Source: Phocaeicola massiliensis B84634 = Timone 84634 = DSM 17679 = JCM 13223 (GTDB lineage: Bacteria; Bacteroidota; Bacteroidia; Bacteroidales; Bacteroidaceae). From it: a stretch of DNA of 64,000 bases. This document shows positions 28,567 to 37,900 of the stretch, one piece after another. Below the pieces are notes generated by a model. The model was not told where the DNA came from and made no database searches. It saw nothing but the letters and a program-made list of their open reading frames with translations. The translations under genes were made by a program, and so were the position numbers. Numbering within the stretch: position 1 is the stretch's first letter; the number at the start of each line of letters is the position of its first letter. The stretch lies in NCBI RefSeq assembly GCF_000382445.1, contig NZ_KB905472.1, forward strand, positions 2,689,278 to 2,753,277. The letters are read 5' to 3'.

Positions 28567-29064
28567 ATGAGCGTAATAAAAAAATGGTTATTAGCTATTT
28601 GTGCCATTATATTAATGAATGGATGTGCACCACTTCGAATGCCTGTAATAGTAAGGAATGCTCCTATTGAAATGTATAAATACGCATACATTTCCCCAAC
28701 AAAGGAATTGACATCAAGCACAGGAGGTACATATGGTGGGCAATACGGTATCTATGGTTCTTCAACCACCAAAAGTGTTAATCCAAGTGATGTAATAGCA
28801 GGAATACTAATAAAAGAAGGATATATCATATTACCCGAACTTAAACCCGAATTATCTAATGAAACTCTAATCGTCAATTATGGTGAGAGTGGCAGGCGTA
28901 ATAGAGGTTTAGGTTACACAATAGAAGTAACTATACAGTTTAGCTCTGCAAAAACCAATGAAATGATATGTTCTTGTACAGCAGAAGGACAAGGCGAAAC
29001 AGAAGCTGATGATATCCGTCAAGCCATTAGAAGAGCCTTAACAAGTTTATTCCCTGAGAAATAA
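28567..29064 (+). CDS. lipoprotein of unknown function (cargo)
   Basis: The 165-residue product has a lipoprotein signal ending in MNGC at about residue 20. The mature part has a Gly/Tyr/Ser-rich loop (GGTYGGQYGIYG) and a pattern of beta strands and a final amphipathic helix (DIRQAIRRALTSLF), reminiscent of small envelope lipoproteins such as DUF4136. That resemblance is weak. It is AT-rich like the rest of the cargo. It follows the structured segment by 46 bp and precedes a second lipoprotein by 19 bp, so the two form an operon. Confidence 0.7.
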   Translation: MSVIKKWLLAICAIILMNGCAPLRMPVIVRNAPIEMYKYAYISPTKELTSSTGGTYGGQYGIYGSSTTKSVNPSDVIAGILIKEGYIILPELKPELSNETLIVNYGESGRRNRGLGYTIEVTIQFSSAKTNEMICSCTAEGQGETEADDIRQAIRRALTSLFPEK

Positions 29065-29083
29065 CCCAATAATACGACAGATT

Positions 29084-29743
29084 ATGAAAAAGTTTTTAGT
29101 ATTATCCGCTTTAGTTATAACTTCTTGTACACTCTCTAACGAGGAAAAAGCTGAGAAATTGGTTAAAGAGACGCTTAAAGACTATCTCTATCACCCTGAT
29201 TCTTATGAGCCAATATCAACAAGAGTTGATAGTATGTTTATTGATGTAACTACTATCGAGCCTATTATGAAAATTAGCGATGAAATCAAGAATTTGATAT
29301 CTAAAATAAATCGCTGTGAGAGAAAAATTGAATCAGCAGAATCTTCTATGGATATTTTTGCCCCCAATGGTTATTCTTCTCAATACTCTCGTGGAGAGTA
29401 TTCACGAGCAAAAAAAGAAAAGGAAGAAGCCAAATCTGATTTGAACAAATACACCAAGAAACTTTCAGAACAACTTGCTTTTCTAAAAGAAAATGTCGCT
29501 AAATATCACAAAGGAGAATTTACAGGTTGGGCAGTAAGCCATAGATTTAGGAGTCTTAATGGAGCAGGCTCAATGACCATTCCGGGAGAAATGATTTTCT
29601 TTTGCGATGAAGAATTTACAACTTGTGGGGGTTATGAAACAGATAAGTTTGAGGACTTCGTAAAAATTTTAAACGCAGTAGATGAAGCAACTTCGGATGA
29701 AGATGTAATAGATTATTTTAAAGAAAATAATTTTTTGCTATAA
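29084..29743 (+). CDS. lipoprotein with coiled coil, function unknown (cargo)
   Basis: The 219-residue product has a short lipoprotein signal ending in ITSC (Cys15), then an N-terminal helical part with EEKAEKLVKETLKDYLYHPDSYEP. A charged coiled coil follows at about residues 75-140 (ISKINRCERKIESAESSM). The C-terminal domain has paired Cys in FFCDEEFTTCGG. I do not recognise a named family. It is co-oriented with the preceding lipoprotein. The helicase gene starts 67 bp downstream, so it could share the transcript. Confidence 0.7.
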   Translation: MKKFLVLSALVITSCTLSNEEKAEKLVKETLKDYLYHPDSYEPISTRVDSMFIDVTTIEPIMKISDEIKNLISKINRCERKIESAESSMDIFAPNGYSSQYSRGEYSRAKKEKEEAKSDLNKYTKKLSEQLAFLKENVAKYHKGEFTGWAVSHRFRSLNGAGSMTIPGEMIFFCDEEFTTCGGYETDKFEDFVKILNAVDEATSDEDVIDYFKENNFLL

Positions 29744-29810
29744 ATTCCGTATTTCCGTAGTACGCTAATTTTTATGCAAATCAAATATTATCAACTGCTA
29801 TTTTTTTAAT

Positions 29811-32426
29811 ATGCAATGGGCGTTTATTTTGGTTATTTGTATAATTGCTATTTCGGTTATTGTAATAGCGATGGTACGAACACGCCTAAAAAACAAATCC
29901 AAAGAGCTTGCAGAAAAGCTAAACCATATATCTGCATATAGCGAGAAATCAAATTATGAGCAAGCAAGAGAGAGATTATCGGCTCTTAATGAGGGGGCGT
30001 TTATAGATATTCCCTCAGACTTAAATAATGGCTTTTATGGCAGGGTAATCTCCGCAACGCAAGAAAAAGATTTCATCAATCATTATAAGGTGCATTTCCA
30101 AGAGGCATATTCACTTCTGAAGAAACTTGAAGCATTTAACATCACTCCATCAGAAACCATATCCAAATTCATTAACGACTTTGGAAGAATCAACAAACTT
30201 GTAAAACAACACAATGATGGTGTTATAACCTTTCTACTTGACACGCACAGGGACTTTTTTGACCATTGCCTAAAATACCCATTAGACAAGCAACAAAGAC
30301 GCTCAATTGTTTCAGAAGAGGATAATTGTTTAGTAGTCAGCAGTGCAGGTAGTGGTAAAACCTCTTCAATTGTCGGTAAGGTTAAATATCTCACCGAAAT
30401 CAAGGGTATAGCACCTGAAAGAATTTTACTTATCAGTTATACCAACAAAGCAGCAGCCGAACTAACCGAAAGAATGGCGACCAATGGATTGAAAGGCTAC
30501 ACATTCCATAAGTTAGCCATTGATATTATAGGCAAAACGACAGGTACAAAACCATCTATTTGCGACAATACAGATTCATTGTTTGTAGATATATATCACA
30601 AATTGTTAGATAAATCGTCTTTCAAGAAAAGTATAGTGGAATACTTTATTGATTACCAAACGAATGAAGCTGATTGGGAACAACGCAAGAATGAAAGACG
30701 GGAGCAATTATCAGGACTAAAGAATGTGCAGCTAAAGGCGATGTTTCCCGATATGGACGGCAGAGCCATATATGTGAGAAGTGAACAAGAACAAAAAATA
30801 TGTTTTGCTTTGTCCTCGCTGGGAGTGAAATTCAGATATGAAGAACCATACGAACATCAATTAGCAGATGAGATGCACTCACAATATCGTCCCGACTTCT
30901 CAATATATTTTAAGCAAGGAGGAGTAACCAAACGCATCTATCTTGAACATTTCGGAGTTGATGAACACGGGCTTGTTCCTGCTTGGTTCGCAAAAGATAA
31001 GGGTATAACCTACGAAGAAGCCAATCAGAAATACAATGATGGTATAACTTGGAAGAAAACTGCTCACGAGAAATTTGGCACACAACTTTTAGTAACATCA
31101 AGTGCAGATTTTCATTATTCTGATATTAGGGATAAACTCCGTAAACTATTAGCTGAAGCAGGTGTACCAATTCAAGAAAAGACCGATGAGGAGTTATACG
31201 ATTTAGTACTACCCAAAGGCAGCAAGCAGGAAAAGGCGTTTATACGACTTGTTGTTACTTTCGTTACATTGGTAAAATCAAGTTGTAAATCAGTTAAAGA
31301 GGTTTTGAAACAAGCCAAAAATGCAGATGATGAACGAAGTGTGTTTATCATCAAGAATATATTTCAACCTGTATATGAACGCTACATAAATGCGTTAAGC
31401 GATAGTAACCAAATTGATTTTACCGATGCTATTCTTCAAGCCACTGAGATATGTCGTACTTCACACCCTGTTGAATATGATTATATCATAGTGGATGAGT
31501 TTCAAGATATTTCTGTTGACCGTTACAACTTCTTGAAAGTATTGCGAGAGGGTAATCCTCCTGCAAAGTTGTATTGTGTGGGTGATGATTGGCAGTCTAT
31601 TTATCGTTTTTCGGGAAGTGATATGGCTCTATTCAATCAATTCCCCGAATATTTTGGAACAACGGAGATAAACAAGATTGAAACGACATACAGATTTGGA
31701 GAGCCTTTGGTTTCTTTATCGTCGAACTTTATACAACGCAATAAAGCCCAAATACAAAAGAATATCCATTCGTTCAGCTCAGAAATGAGAACCGAGTTGG
31801 AATTCTATGCTTATGATAGACGAGATTACTGCAATACGATAGGGCAACTTGTAGCTTCTATTCCATCGGATAAATCAATATTCCTATTGGGGCGTTACTC
31901 TTTTGATGATTACTACCTCTCTTTTATGTACCAATCAATTAAAGAGGGTAATAGATTCTACTATGTGATAGGAGGACGAAAAATAGAGTTTTTAACCGTA
32001 CATAAGTCAAAAGGTCTTGAAGCGGATTATGTAATACTCTTACAATGCAATAAAGATACATACGGTTTCCCATCACAGGTGAGTGACGACCCTGTGCTTA
32101 ACTATGTGCTCACTAAGAGCGACCAATTCCCATACGGAGAAGAAAGAAGATTATTCTATGTTGCAATAACAAGGGCTAAGGTAAAAACGCTTGTATTATA
32201 CGATAAGCGTTTCCCGTCTGTATTTGTGGATGAATTCTTGCACCCCGAAAAGGTGTCAGAAGAAAGCTATGTAAAGCACCCTAACGCCAATAAAAGATGG
32301 ACAAGAAGTGCAGACCAATTTTTATTGAAACTGCACAATGAAGGTAAGAGTGTCAAATATATTGCAAACAAAATGGGTAGAAGTCAAACTTCGATTGTAA
32401 TGCGATTAAACAAACTAAACAAATAG
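29811..32426 (+). CDS. helicase IV (HelD/UvrD-like) with membrane anchor, nuclease-like insertion and C-terminal HTH
   Basis: The 871-residue protein begins with a membrane helix (residues 3-22) and a coiled coil. SF1 helicase motifs follow: Walker A SSAGSGKTSS at about 177-186, IVDEFQDIS at about 560, GDDWQSIYRFSGSD at about 590-603, TVHKSKGLEADY at about 730 and RRLFYVAITRAK at about 780. These match E. coli helicase IV closely. Between motifs, at about residues 355-435, lies an insertion with RPDFSIYF and RIYLEHFGVDE, the D...E-x-F layout of PD-(D/E)XK nucleases. The last 45 residues look like a Myb-type HTH (SVKYIANKMGRSQTSIVMRL). It is the largest cargo gene and plausibly a defence or DNA-processing enzyme; that role is an inference. 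Confidence 0.85.
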   Translation: MQWAFILVICIIAISVIVIAMVRTRLKNKSKELAEKLNHISAYSEKSNYEQARERLSALNEGAFIDIPSDLNNGFYGRVISATQEKDFINHYKVHFQEAYSLLKKLEAFNITPSETISKFINDFGRINKLVKQHNDGVITFLLDTHRDFFDHCLKYPLDKQQRRSIVSEEDNCLVVSSAGSGKTSSIVGKVKYLTEIKGIAPERILLISYTNKAAAELTERMATNGLKGYTFHKLAIDIIGKTTGTKPSICDNTDSLFVDIYHKLLDKSSFKKSIVEYFIDYQTNEADWEQRKNERREQLSGLKNVQLKAMFPDMDGRAIYVRSEQEQKICFALSSLGVKFRYEEPYEHQLADEMHSQYRPDFSIYFKQGGVTKRIYLEHFGVDEHGLVPAWFAKDKGITYEEANQKYNDGITWKKTAHEKFGTQLLVTSSADFHYSDIRDKLRKLLAEAGVPIQEKTDEELYDLVLPKGSKQEKAFIRLVVTFVTLVKSSCKSVKEVLKQAKNADDERSVFIIKNIFQPVYERYINALSDSNQIDFTDAILQATEICRTSHPVEYDYIIVDEFQDISVDRYNFLKVLREGNPPAKLYCVGDDWQSIYRFSGSDMALFNQFPEYFGTTEINKIETTYRFGEPLVSLSSNFIQRNKAQIQKNIHSFSSEMRTELEFYAYDRRDYCNTIGQLVASIPSDKSIFLLGRYSFDDYYLSFMYQSIKEGNRFYYVIGGRKIEFLTVHKSKGLEADYVILLQCNKDTYGFPSQVSDDPVLNYVLTKSDQFPYGEERRLFYVAITRAKVKTLVLYDKRFPSVFVDEFLHPEKVSEESYVKHPNANKRWTRSADQFLLKLHNEGKSVKYIANKMGRSQTSIVMRLNKLNK

Positions 32427-32472
32427 TCGAACTTTTTCTTTGATGTACCTTGTGTGCATCGGACTATTCTAT

Positions 32473-32480
32473 TATTTTTG
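32473..32480 (+). promoter_or_regulatory. Outward-facing promoter at the right end of the element (TATTTTTG)
   Basis: TTG at 32450-32452 and TATTTTTG at 32473-32480, 20 bp apart, face the right end and no gene follows before attR. In a circular form it would read across the joined ends into the integrase gene. The rest of 32427-32621 holds no open frame. Confidence 0.45.
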
Positions 32481-32621
32481 TACACAGAAACGAGTTACTT
32501 GAAAGCAATTCAAGGCAGAACGCAGCATACGGCACAGTTGCCAAGTCATTACCTCAAAATCGGGTAATTCTTCCAAAGTCCTTTGTATAAGGCACAAACG
32601 AAAGTTTTCCAGAATTACGAA

Positions 32622-32637
32622 AAAATCTCTGTAATAA
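32622..32637 (+). repeat. Putative attR core
   Basis: AAAATCTCTGTAATAA matches the left core at 21225-21240 with one mismatch, 195 bp after the last cargo gene. From here to 32998 only the MITE-like element is recognised. Confidence 0.6.
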
Positions 32638-32821
32638 ACGAATAAAAAGGGAGAAAACTCTGATTATGGTTAGCCTCTATTGATCTTAATGCCATTCTTC
32701 CGAAAACGAGCCTGTTTAATCCTCTAATATCTAATAAAGAAACAAAGTGTATTCCAAAGAATTGTAGCTTTTACTAAAAACTCAAGGATATGGGAGGACA
32801 GATATAAGAATCTAAAGAAAA

Positions 32822-32972
32822 TGGGGCTGTCAAAACGTGGATAATGCTATCATTTAGTTCGTAGGGGCGAGGTTCGCTCGCCCGAAAACAGTTTGTTTTG
32901 TGTCTTCGGGCAGGCGAACCCTGCCCCTACAGCTGACGATGGGATAGACCGATTTAGTTTTGACATACTCCC
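32822..32972. repeat. MITE-like palindromic element, copy 2
   Basis: This 151-bp copy of the element at 2894-3045 has ends GGGGCTGTCAAAAC and GTTTTGACATACTCCC and an inner pair GTAGGGGCGAGGTTCG / GGCGAACCCTGCCCCTAC. It lies outside attR, in chromosomal DNA downstream of the protease gene. Confidence 0.85.
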
Positions 32973-32998
32973 ATTATTCAATACAATCGGATAAATAT

Positions 32999-33679
32999 TT
33001 ACTCCCGACGTCCCATATAAATCATAATATAATAAACCAATGTAGCCAATGAGCTGAGTGCAGCGACTACATATGTATAAGCAGCCGAACGTAATGCGTC
33101 TTCCGCTGCCTGATGATTATAGGAATTAGTAATACCCGCTTTACTCAACCATACCAGTGCACGATGGCTCGCATTTATTTCTACCGGTAATGTAATAAAA
33201 CTGAAGAGGGTAGTCATGGCAAACAAACAGATACCGGCCAACAATAACTGCGGAAAAGTATTTACCATCAGAATTCCTCCCAACAACACCCAAGTCATGA
33301 TAGAAGATGAGAACTGAACCACCGGAACAAGTGCAGAACGCATTTTCAACGGAGCGTATGCACGCGCATGCTGCACAGCATGTCCACACTCGTGGGCAGC
33401 TACGGCAGCAGCAGCCACACTATTGCTTCCATATACACCTTCACTTAAATTCACTGTTTTGTTAGCCGGATTATAATGGTCGGTCAACATTCCCGGGGTA
33501 CTTGTCACTCTGACATCATAAATACCGTTGTCATGCAACATCTTCTCTGCTACTTCTTTTCCGGTCATGCCGTTTGATAGTGGCATTTTAGAGTATTTCT
33601 TAAACTTACTCTGTAAACTAGCTTGTACGATATAACTAATAATCGCAATTCCAATAAATAATATCCAATACATTGACAT
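32999..33679 (-). CDS. membrane zinc metallopeptidase (YugP-like)
   Basis: The start is placed at 33679 (MSMYWILFIGIAIISYIV), because the longer frame adds an unlikely 38-residue extension. The 226-residue protein has an N-terminal membrane helix, the zinc motif HECGH in AAAVAAHECGHAVQHA at about residue 110, and further membrane segments at about residues 130-175 and 205-220. This is the layout of YugP-type neutral zinc peptidases. The active site would face the membrane or cytoplasm; substrates are unknown. It is transcribed divergently from the AraC-family gene. Confidence 0.9.
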   Translation of the reverse strand: MSMYWILFIGIAIISYIVQASLQSKFKKYSKMPLSNGMTGKEVAEKMLHDNGIYDVRVTSTPGMLTDHYNPANKTVNLSEGVYGSNSVAAAAVAAHECGHAVQHARAYAPLKMRSALVPVVQFSSSIMTWVLLGGILMVNTFPQLLLAGICLFAMTTLFSFITLPVEINASHRALVWLSKAGITNSYNHQAAEDALRSAAYTYVVAALSSLATLVYYIMIYMGRRE

Positions 33680-33895
33680 AGTTTTGTTCTTTATAATTTC
33701 GTTGTTAAATATACAGGTTATTATACACAAATAGTTTGCCACCCTTCCCGTTTTAGAAAGAATTAAGAATATTAGCGGGTTATTGACAGTCAATTGGCAG
33801 ACGTTCCGCCAAATTCAATTAAAAAATATATAAAGGAGACAAAAAGAATTGCCATGTGATTATTGATTTATATTTTTGAAACAAAAATAAGAGAT

Positions 33896-34795
33896 ATGGA
33901 ACAAGAAATTGGAAATATATCCATTGCCCTCATCCGCAAATTGAACCCTGCAATGAAGGGCATAGGAAATGATTTTATAATGGACAGTACAGAATATTAT
34001 ATTCCGGATGTCAATTCTATATTCAAATATCCTCTTCGTCTCGACGGTATTATCATCGCAGTGCGAAAACAAGGAAGTGCAACTATAAACATCAACCTGC
34101 GTGAATACAACACGACTAAAAACGATTTAATTCTTTGCGCTCCCGGCGACATCCTTCAATCAATTCCCAAACCGGGCATGCATCAAACCCAAATGTTCCT
34201 CATCTCATCCGATTTTCTAAAAGAGATGTATATCAACCTGAATAGTTTCATGCCTTTCTTTATTTCATTAAAAGAACAACCTATTTTCAGCCTGACGGAT
34301 GAGGAGGTAAAAGAGTTGGAGGCTTTCTATACATTAATAGAAGAGACTATTGACCGGAATGATAATTTCCGTACAGAGATTGTACGGCGGCTGATGGGTG
34401 CCTATCTTTATAAATTAGGTTCCATTCTGCATCGCAGACAACCGGAATTCTTGTCTGTCAACCCTAAATCCATGAAACGAGAAGAAATACTATTCAACCA
34501 ATTCATTAATTTGCTAACCGAACATCATCGCAAAGAAAGACGGGTGGACTTCTATGCCGAACAGTTGTTTTTAAGTCCGAAGCACTTCTCTACCGTGGTG
34601 AAAAAAGTAAGTGGGAAAACAGCCGGTGAGTGGATTGACGAATATGTAATTCTGGAGGCAAAAGCATTACTTAAATATTCGGTCATGTCTATTCAGGAAG
34701 TAGCCTATTACATGAATTTCCCAAATCCTTCCTTTTTCGGAAAATATTTTAAGCACCACACCGGAATGTCACCAAGTGAATATAAAGTGCAATAG
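33896..34795 (+). CDS. AraC-family transcriptional regulator
   Basis: The start is taken at 33896 (MEQEIGNISIALI), since a -7-like TATTTTTG overlaps the upstream ATG at 33863. The 299-residue protein has an N-terminal cupin-like sensing domain and a C-terminal double-HTH AraC domain at about residues 200-299 (FYAEQLFLSPKHFSTVVKK and VAYYMNFPNPSFFGKYFK). It probably responds to a small molecule and activates a nearby or unlinked gene. The tamB-tamL genes begin 113 bp downstream, but no direct link is visible. Confidence 0.92.
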   Translation: MEQEIGNISIALIRKLNPAMKGIGNDFIMDSTEYYIPDVNSIFKYPLRLDGIIIAVRKQGSATININLREYNTTKNDLILCAPGDILQSIPKPGMHQTQMFLISSDFLKEMYINLNSFMPFFISLKEQPIFSLTDEEVKELEAFYTLIEETIDRNDNFRTEIVRRLMGAYLYKLGSILHRRQPEFLSVNPKSMKREEILFNQFINLLTEHHRKERRVDFYAEQLFLSPKHFSTVVKKVSGKTAGEWIDEYVILEAKALLKYSVMSIQEVAYYMNFPNPSFFGKYFKHHTGMSPSEYKVQ

Positions 34796-34908
34796 CAGAA
34801 GGAGGAAAAGATAAAATTATCAAGAAGAAAAGATAAAAGGCAGATACATTCAACTAATATGCCGATAAAATTGTTTAAGTTTGCAGAAACGTTTGTACAA
34901 AACACACG

Positions 34909-37900
34909 ATGAAAAAGAAATATATCCGCTGGACAATATGGACGGTAGCTTCTCCTTTCATATTGTTCATTCTCTTATGTATACTGATTTATTTGCCCCC
35001 CATACAAAACTTTTTGGTGGACAAAGCGGCTTCGTATGCCTCTGAATCAACCGGAATGAATATAAAAGTGGGAAGAATATCCTTATCCTTTCCGCTCAAT
35101 TTAGTAGTAAATGACGTGGAAGCATCTTCCCAACACAACGATACATTGCTCAGCGTAAAACGCCTTCAGGTAAATGTACAGTTGTTGCCATTGTTAAAAA
35201 AACAAGTGGAAGTAGACGGTATCTCTTTAAAAGGAGCCACTGTCAATTCCAATGACCTTATCAACGGAATGCAGCTACAAGGAACCCTCGGTGAATTGTT
35301 CATATCCAGCCACGGTGTGGCACTCGACCCCGAAACAGCCATAGTGAACAAAGTACTGCTTAAAGACACCGACTTGTCTCTTTGCCTGAATGATACCACA
35401 GCTGCCGATACTGCTAAGACCGACACTACCTATTGGAAAATAATCCTGCAGAACATTGATTTGCAAAATGTATCTTTCGCTTTACAGATGCCGCTTGACA
35501 GTCTCGCGCTCAGCACATCGCTGGCAAAAGCATCTTTACGCAACGGATTGATAGACCTGCATAAATCCGCCTATTCCCTTCAAAGTTTTAAAATAGAGAA
35601 CGGACAAGTAAACTATGACTCGGGAGCACCGTCTCCTCTTCCATCAGACAGCATTGCTCTGAGAGGATTGGATCCTTCCCATATCGCACTGACCGGCATC
35701 GGCGTGCAACTCGATTCTCTTCATTATGAAGGTCGTGACATGAAAGCCATCATTAACCGCTTTGTCTTAAAGGAACGCTCGGGATTGGAGATTCAATCCA
35801 CCCAAGGACGACTGCTCTCCAACAAGCAATCGCTCCGCATCCCTTCTTTGCGTCTCGCCACTTCCGATTCGGACTTCGAATTAAATGCATCCATCGACTG
35901 GGATGCACTCGAAATGAAAAGTGAAGGACGGTTGTCTGCCCGATTAATGGCTGATATAGGCAAACAAGACATTGTACGCTTGATAGGCAACATGAATGAA
36001 CATTTCGTACAGAAATATCCGGCCGAGCCCTTACGCATCCGTACAGGAGTGGATGGTGATCTCAACCAACTCAAATTGACTGCCCTGAGTGCCGAACTGC
36101 CCGGTGCATTGGAGCTTTTTGCCAAAGGTGAATTAACCCATCTGACCGATACTCTGAAACGCGGAGGAGACATAACACTTGAAACGGAAGTGGAGAATAT
36201 GGATTTCCTGAGCGTTCTTGCCGAAGGAGTTGCCATCCCTGACGGTACGCGTCTGGAAGGTAAATTCACCATGTCGGGTTCCAAAATGGGTACAGATCTT
36301 TTATTAAAAGAACCGGACGCTCGTATATTGGCAGTGATTGACACCATCCCCATTACCGTCTATAATGACAGTATCTCTATTGCAGATGATTTCAAAATGG
36401 AACATGCCGCCCGGATCTATGCCAAGTACGACCTTTCACGCGAAGCTTATGAAGCCGATGTTGCCATCAACAATCTGAACCTGCACCGATTCTTGCCGCA
36501 AGACTCACTCTTTGCAGTATCTGCACGTTTGGGGGTCAAAGGAGAAGGACTGGACTTCATGTCCCCCCGAACCACCTTCAATGCCTCGGGCAGCATTGAC
36601 CGTTTCCATTACGGCAATTATATCCTGTCGGGCATCCAACTCTCGGCCGGACTCGAAAAACATATCATCAATACAGCTTTATTAATCAATAATAAAGTAA
36701 TGGATATACGGGCGCATCTCGATGGAAGCCTGAAACCGCATAATGCAGCAGCCACACTGAAACTGGATATCGACCGCATGGACTGGCAGGCGTTGCACTT
36801 GATAAATGAACGTATGCAGACCTCGCAAAACATCACAGTCCACCTCACAACAGACATGGCAAACAAATATTCTGTGGATGCATCCATGGCCAATATCACC
36901 ATCACCACACCTAAACGTACTTCGCATCCCAAGGACCTTTTATTGGGATTTACCACAGCCGGTGATTCTACCCGGATGTATTTGCGTGCCGGTGATTTCG
37001 ACTTTTCTTTAGAAGGAGACGGACACATCACACACTTATCCCGTCAGGCAGAAACACTGATGAAAAAACTTTCCGAACAATGGGAGCATAAACATATTGA
37101 CCAGGAAGAAATGAAACAATATTTACCCGGTCTGTGTTTCCGCGTCACTTCGGGACAAGACAATCCGGTTTGCAATTACCTGTCCATGATGGGCATCTCT
37201 TACCGGAAACTTTTTATGGATATTGATTCCTCTCCGACAGAAGGTCTGAACGGAGAAGCATTCCTTTATAGCCTGAGTACAGACAGTATTGTATTGGATA
37301 CACTCTATCTTGATATTCAACAAGACATGGAAGGCATCAAATTCCTAAGCGGAGTTGTCAACGGACCGAAGCCTGACCAGGAAGCTTACGATGTCAGTCT
37401 GGAAGGAAATATAGGTACCAATCAGGCACAATTAATCATCCAATATCTGAATGCCCGTAAGGAACAAGGCATTTATATGGGAGTTCAGGCCGATTTACGT
37501 CGACGGGGTATCCGCATGCGTCTCTTCCCCGAACATCCAACATTAGTTTATCGTCCTTTTACAGTAAACAAAGACAATTACATTTTCCTGACAGACCGCG
37601 GACGCATCCATGCCAATCTCCATCTGCACGATGATGAAGGTACGGGTCTCAGCTTCTATACCAATCGGGAAGACAGCATTGCCAGTCAGGACATGACAGT
37701 TGAGCTCTCCCGAATCAACCTGAAAGAATTCCGTCGTATTCTGCCGTATATGCCTGATATGGAAGGATGGATTGGAGCAGAAGCGCACTATATCGAATCC
37801 GGTCCTTACATGATGGTAAGCAGTGACTTGAAAGTCGATGAATTCAAATATGAAGGCACCCCTCTCGGCAATTGGGAGTTTAGCGGTGTATACCTGCCCG

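Larger units (their letters stand above)
21225..32637. mobile_element. Integrated mobilizable element of about 11.4 kb
   Basis: A 16-bp near-perfect direct repeat, AAAATCTCTGGAATAA at 21225-21240 and AAAATCTCTGTAATAA at 32622-32637, brackets a tyrosine integrase, helicase, primase, oriT-like region, MobV relaxase and cargo. A short AATTAC motif precedes both copies. Outside the repeats the genes are housekeeping (hisS, a membrane protease). There is no conjugation apparatus, so it should be mobilised by a helper element. The backbone is richer in GC than the cargo (28.3-32.4 kb), which suggests separate origins. The boundaries are inferred from the repeat. Confidence 0.75.

Noticed and set aside
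33680-33793. 38-residue N-terminal extension of the zinc peptidase
   Set aside because: It has no homology-like features, and the start at 33679 begins exactly at the usual membrane helix.
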